From Rhizobium sp. FKY42 (lineage in GTDB: Bacteria; Pseudomonadota; Alphaproteobacteria; Rhizobiales; Rhizobiaceae), in the NCBI RefSeq assembly GCF_005222835.1, contig NZ_STGA01000004.1:124001-188000 (forward strand): a DNA stretch of 64,000 bases, read 5' to 3'. The notes under the pieces were generated by a model. The model did no database searches. It worked only from the letters and a program-made list of their open reading frames with translations, and was not told the origin of the DNA. Below, piece after piece: positions 63,492 through 64,000 of the stretch. The translations under genes were made by a program, and so were the position numbers. Position 1 is the stretch's first letter; every line of letters starts with the position of its first letter.

Positions 63492-64000
63492 ATGACCTCT
63501 GCCGAAAAACATAACCGGATGGCGAATGCGATCCGTTTCCTCTCCATGGATGCGATCGAAAAGGCAAACTCCGGGCACCCAGGCCTGCCAATGGGTGCGG
63601 CCGATGTCGCAACCGTTCTGTTCAGCCGTTACCTGAAGTTCGATCCCAAGAACCCGCTTTGGCCGGATCGCGACCGTTTCGTGCTGTCGGCCGGTCACGG
63701 CTCGATGCTTCTCTATTCTCTCCTGTATCTGACAGGATATGAGGATATGACGATCGAAGACATCAAGCAGTTCCGTCAGCTCGGTTCCAAGACGGCGGGC
63801 CATCCGGAATACGGCCATGCCTCGGGCATCGAGACGACCACGGGTCCGCTCGGTCAGGGCATTGCCAATGCGGTTGGCATGGCCATTGCCGAGCGCAAGC
63901 TGGCGCAGGAATTCGGCTCCGAGCTGCAGAACCATTTCACTTATGCGCTGGTCGGCGACGGCTGCCTCATGGAAGGCATCAGCCAGGAAGCCATCGCGCT
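63492..64000 (+). CDS. tkt: Transketolase, 3'-truncated by the window edge
   Basis: Thiamine-diphosphate enzyme of the pentose phosphate and Calvin pathways. The visible 169 residues begin [20 protein letters not shown] and contain [57 protein letters not shown] and the start of the ThDP-binding [12 protein letters not shown]. The frame runs off the right edge. No strong Shine-Dalgarno is visible. Confidence 0.96.
   Translation, partial: MTSAEKHNRMANAIRFLSMDAIEKANSGHPGLPMGAADVATVLFSRYLKFDPKNPLWPDRDRFVLSAGHGSMLLYSLLYLTGYEDMTIEDIKQFRQLGSKTAGHPEYGHASGIETTTGPLGQGIANAVGMAIAERKLAQEFGSELQNHFTYALVGDGCLMEGISQEAIA

Overview
The window is a stretch of alphaproteobacterial chromosome, most probably from a member of the Rhizobiaceae (Agrobacterium/Rhizobium group). 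The grounds are the protein families present: an Omp10-type lipoprotein, homospermidine synthase, GapR (DUF2312), RcdA (DUF1465), and the DUF1036, DUF1192, DUF1244, DUF4164 and DUF465 families. GC is high throughout, and the intergenic palindromes are of rhizobial type. Coding is dense. I found no prophage, insertion sequence, CRISPR array, tRNA or rRNA. Two genes are cut by the window edges: gltB at the left and transketolase at the right.

Layout. 1-6.8 kb: glutamate synthase gltB-gltD with an unlisted 55-aa membrane mini-gene between them, then a nucleoside 2-deoxyribosyltransferase. 6.8-14.6 kb: envelope genes (SGNH-like protein, MltB-type transglycosylase, galU, outer-membrane barrel, kdsD-type isomerase, NfeD/SPFH pair). 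14.7-16.6 kb: queC-queD-queE with a likely preQ1-I riboswitch over the queC ribosome binding site. 16.7-31.6 kb: a diguanylate cyclase, hemH, a LysM-tailed 5'-nucleotidase, omp10, homospermidine synthase, a pabB-pabC-DUF3445 operon, a second GGDEF protein, pepF and an orphan sigma-54 activator. 31.8-37.8 kb: a DUF882 peptidase-like protein, a cluster of intergenic repeats, gapR, DUF1244, an N-formylglutamate amidohydrolase, DUF1036 and pyruvate kinase. 37.8-44.4 kb: an alpha/beta hydrolase, a TPR protein, L36, DUF465-purE-purK, a second DUF465 gene, an ArsR regulator, a TSUP permease and a ThiE-like protein. 44.4-55.0 kb: a Sel1 protein, an inositol monophosphatase, a MotA/ExbB-MotB/OmpA pair, an FAD dehydrogenase, a TctC receptor, an ABC exporter, L31 and a D,D-carboxypeptidase. 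55.1-64.0 kb: rcdA, a candidate small RNA, DUF1192, ymdB, 5-formyl-THF cyclo-ligase, a CorC-like protein, a three-gene phosphorelay, a candidate 6S RNA, zapA, DUF4164 and tkt.

The least explained region is 55.1-62.9 kb. It holds cell-cycle genes, with rcdA and zapA at the two ends. Between rcdA and DUF1192 lie two exact TTAA-N7-TTAA (CtrA-type) boxes. One sits upstream of rcdA. The other sits where the promoter of a roughly 95-nt, three-hairpin, terminator-ended RNA would be. Further right, a structured 6S-like RNA follows zapA. The usual zapA-6S-ygfA neighbourhood is separated here by about 4.6 kb carrying a CorC-like gene and a histidine-kinase cassette. Functional statements rest on recognisable motifs and family knowledge; nothing was searched or computed.
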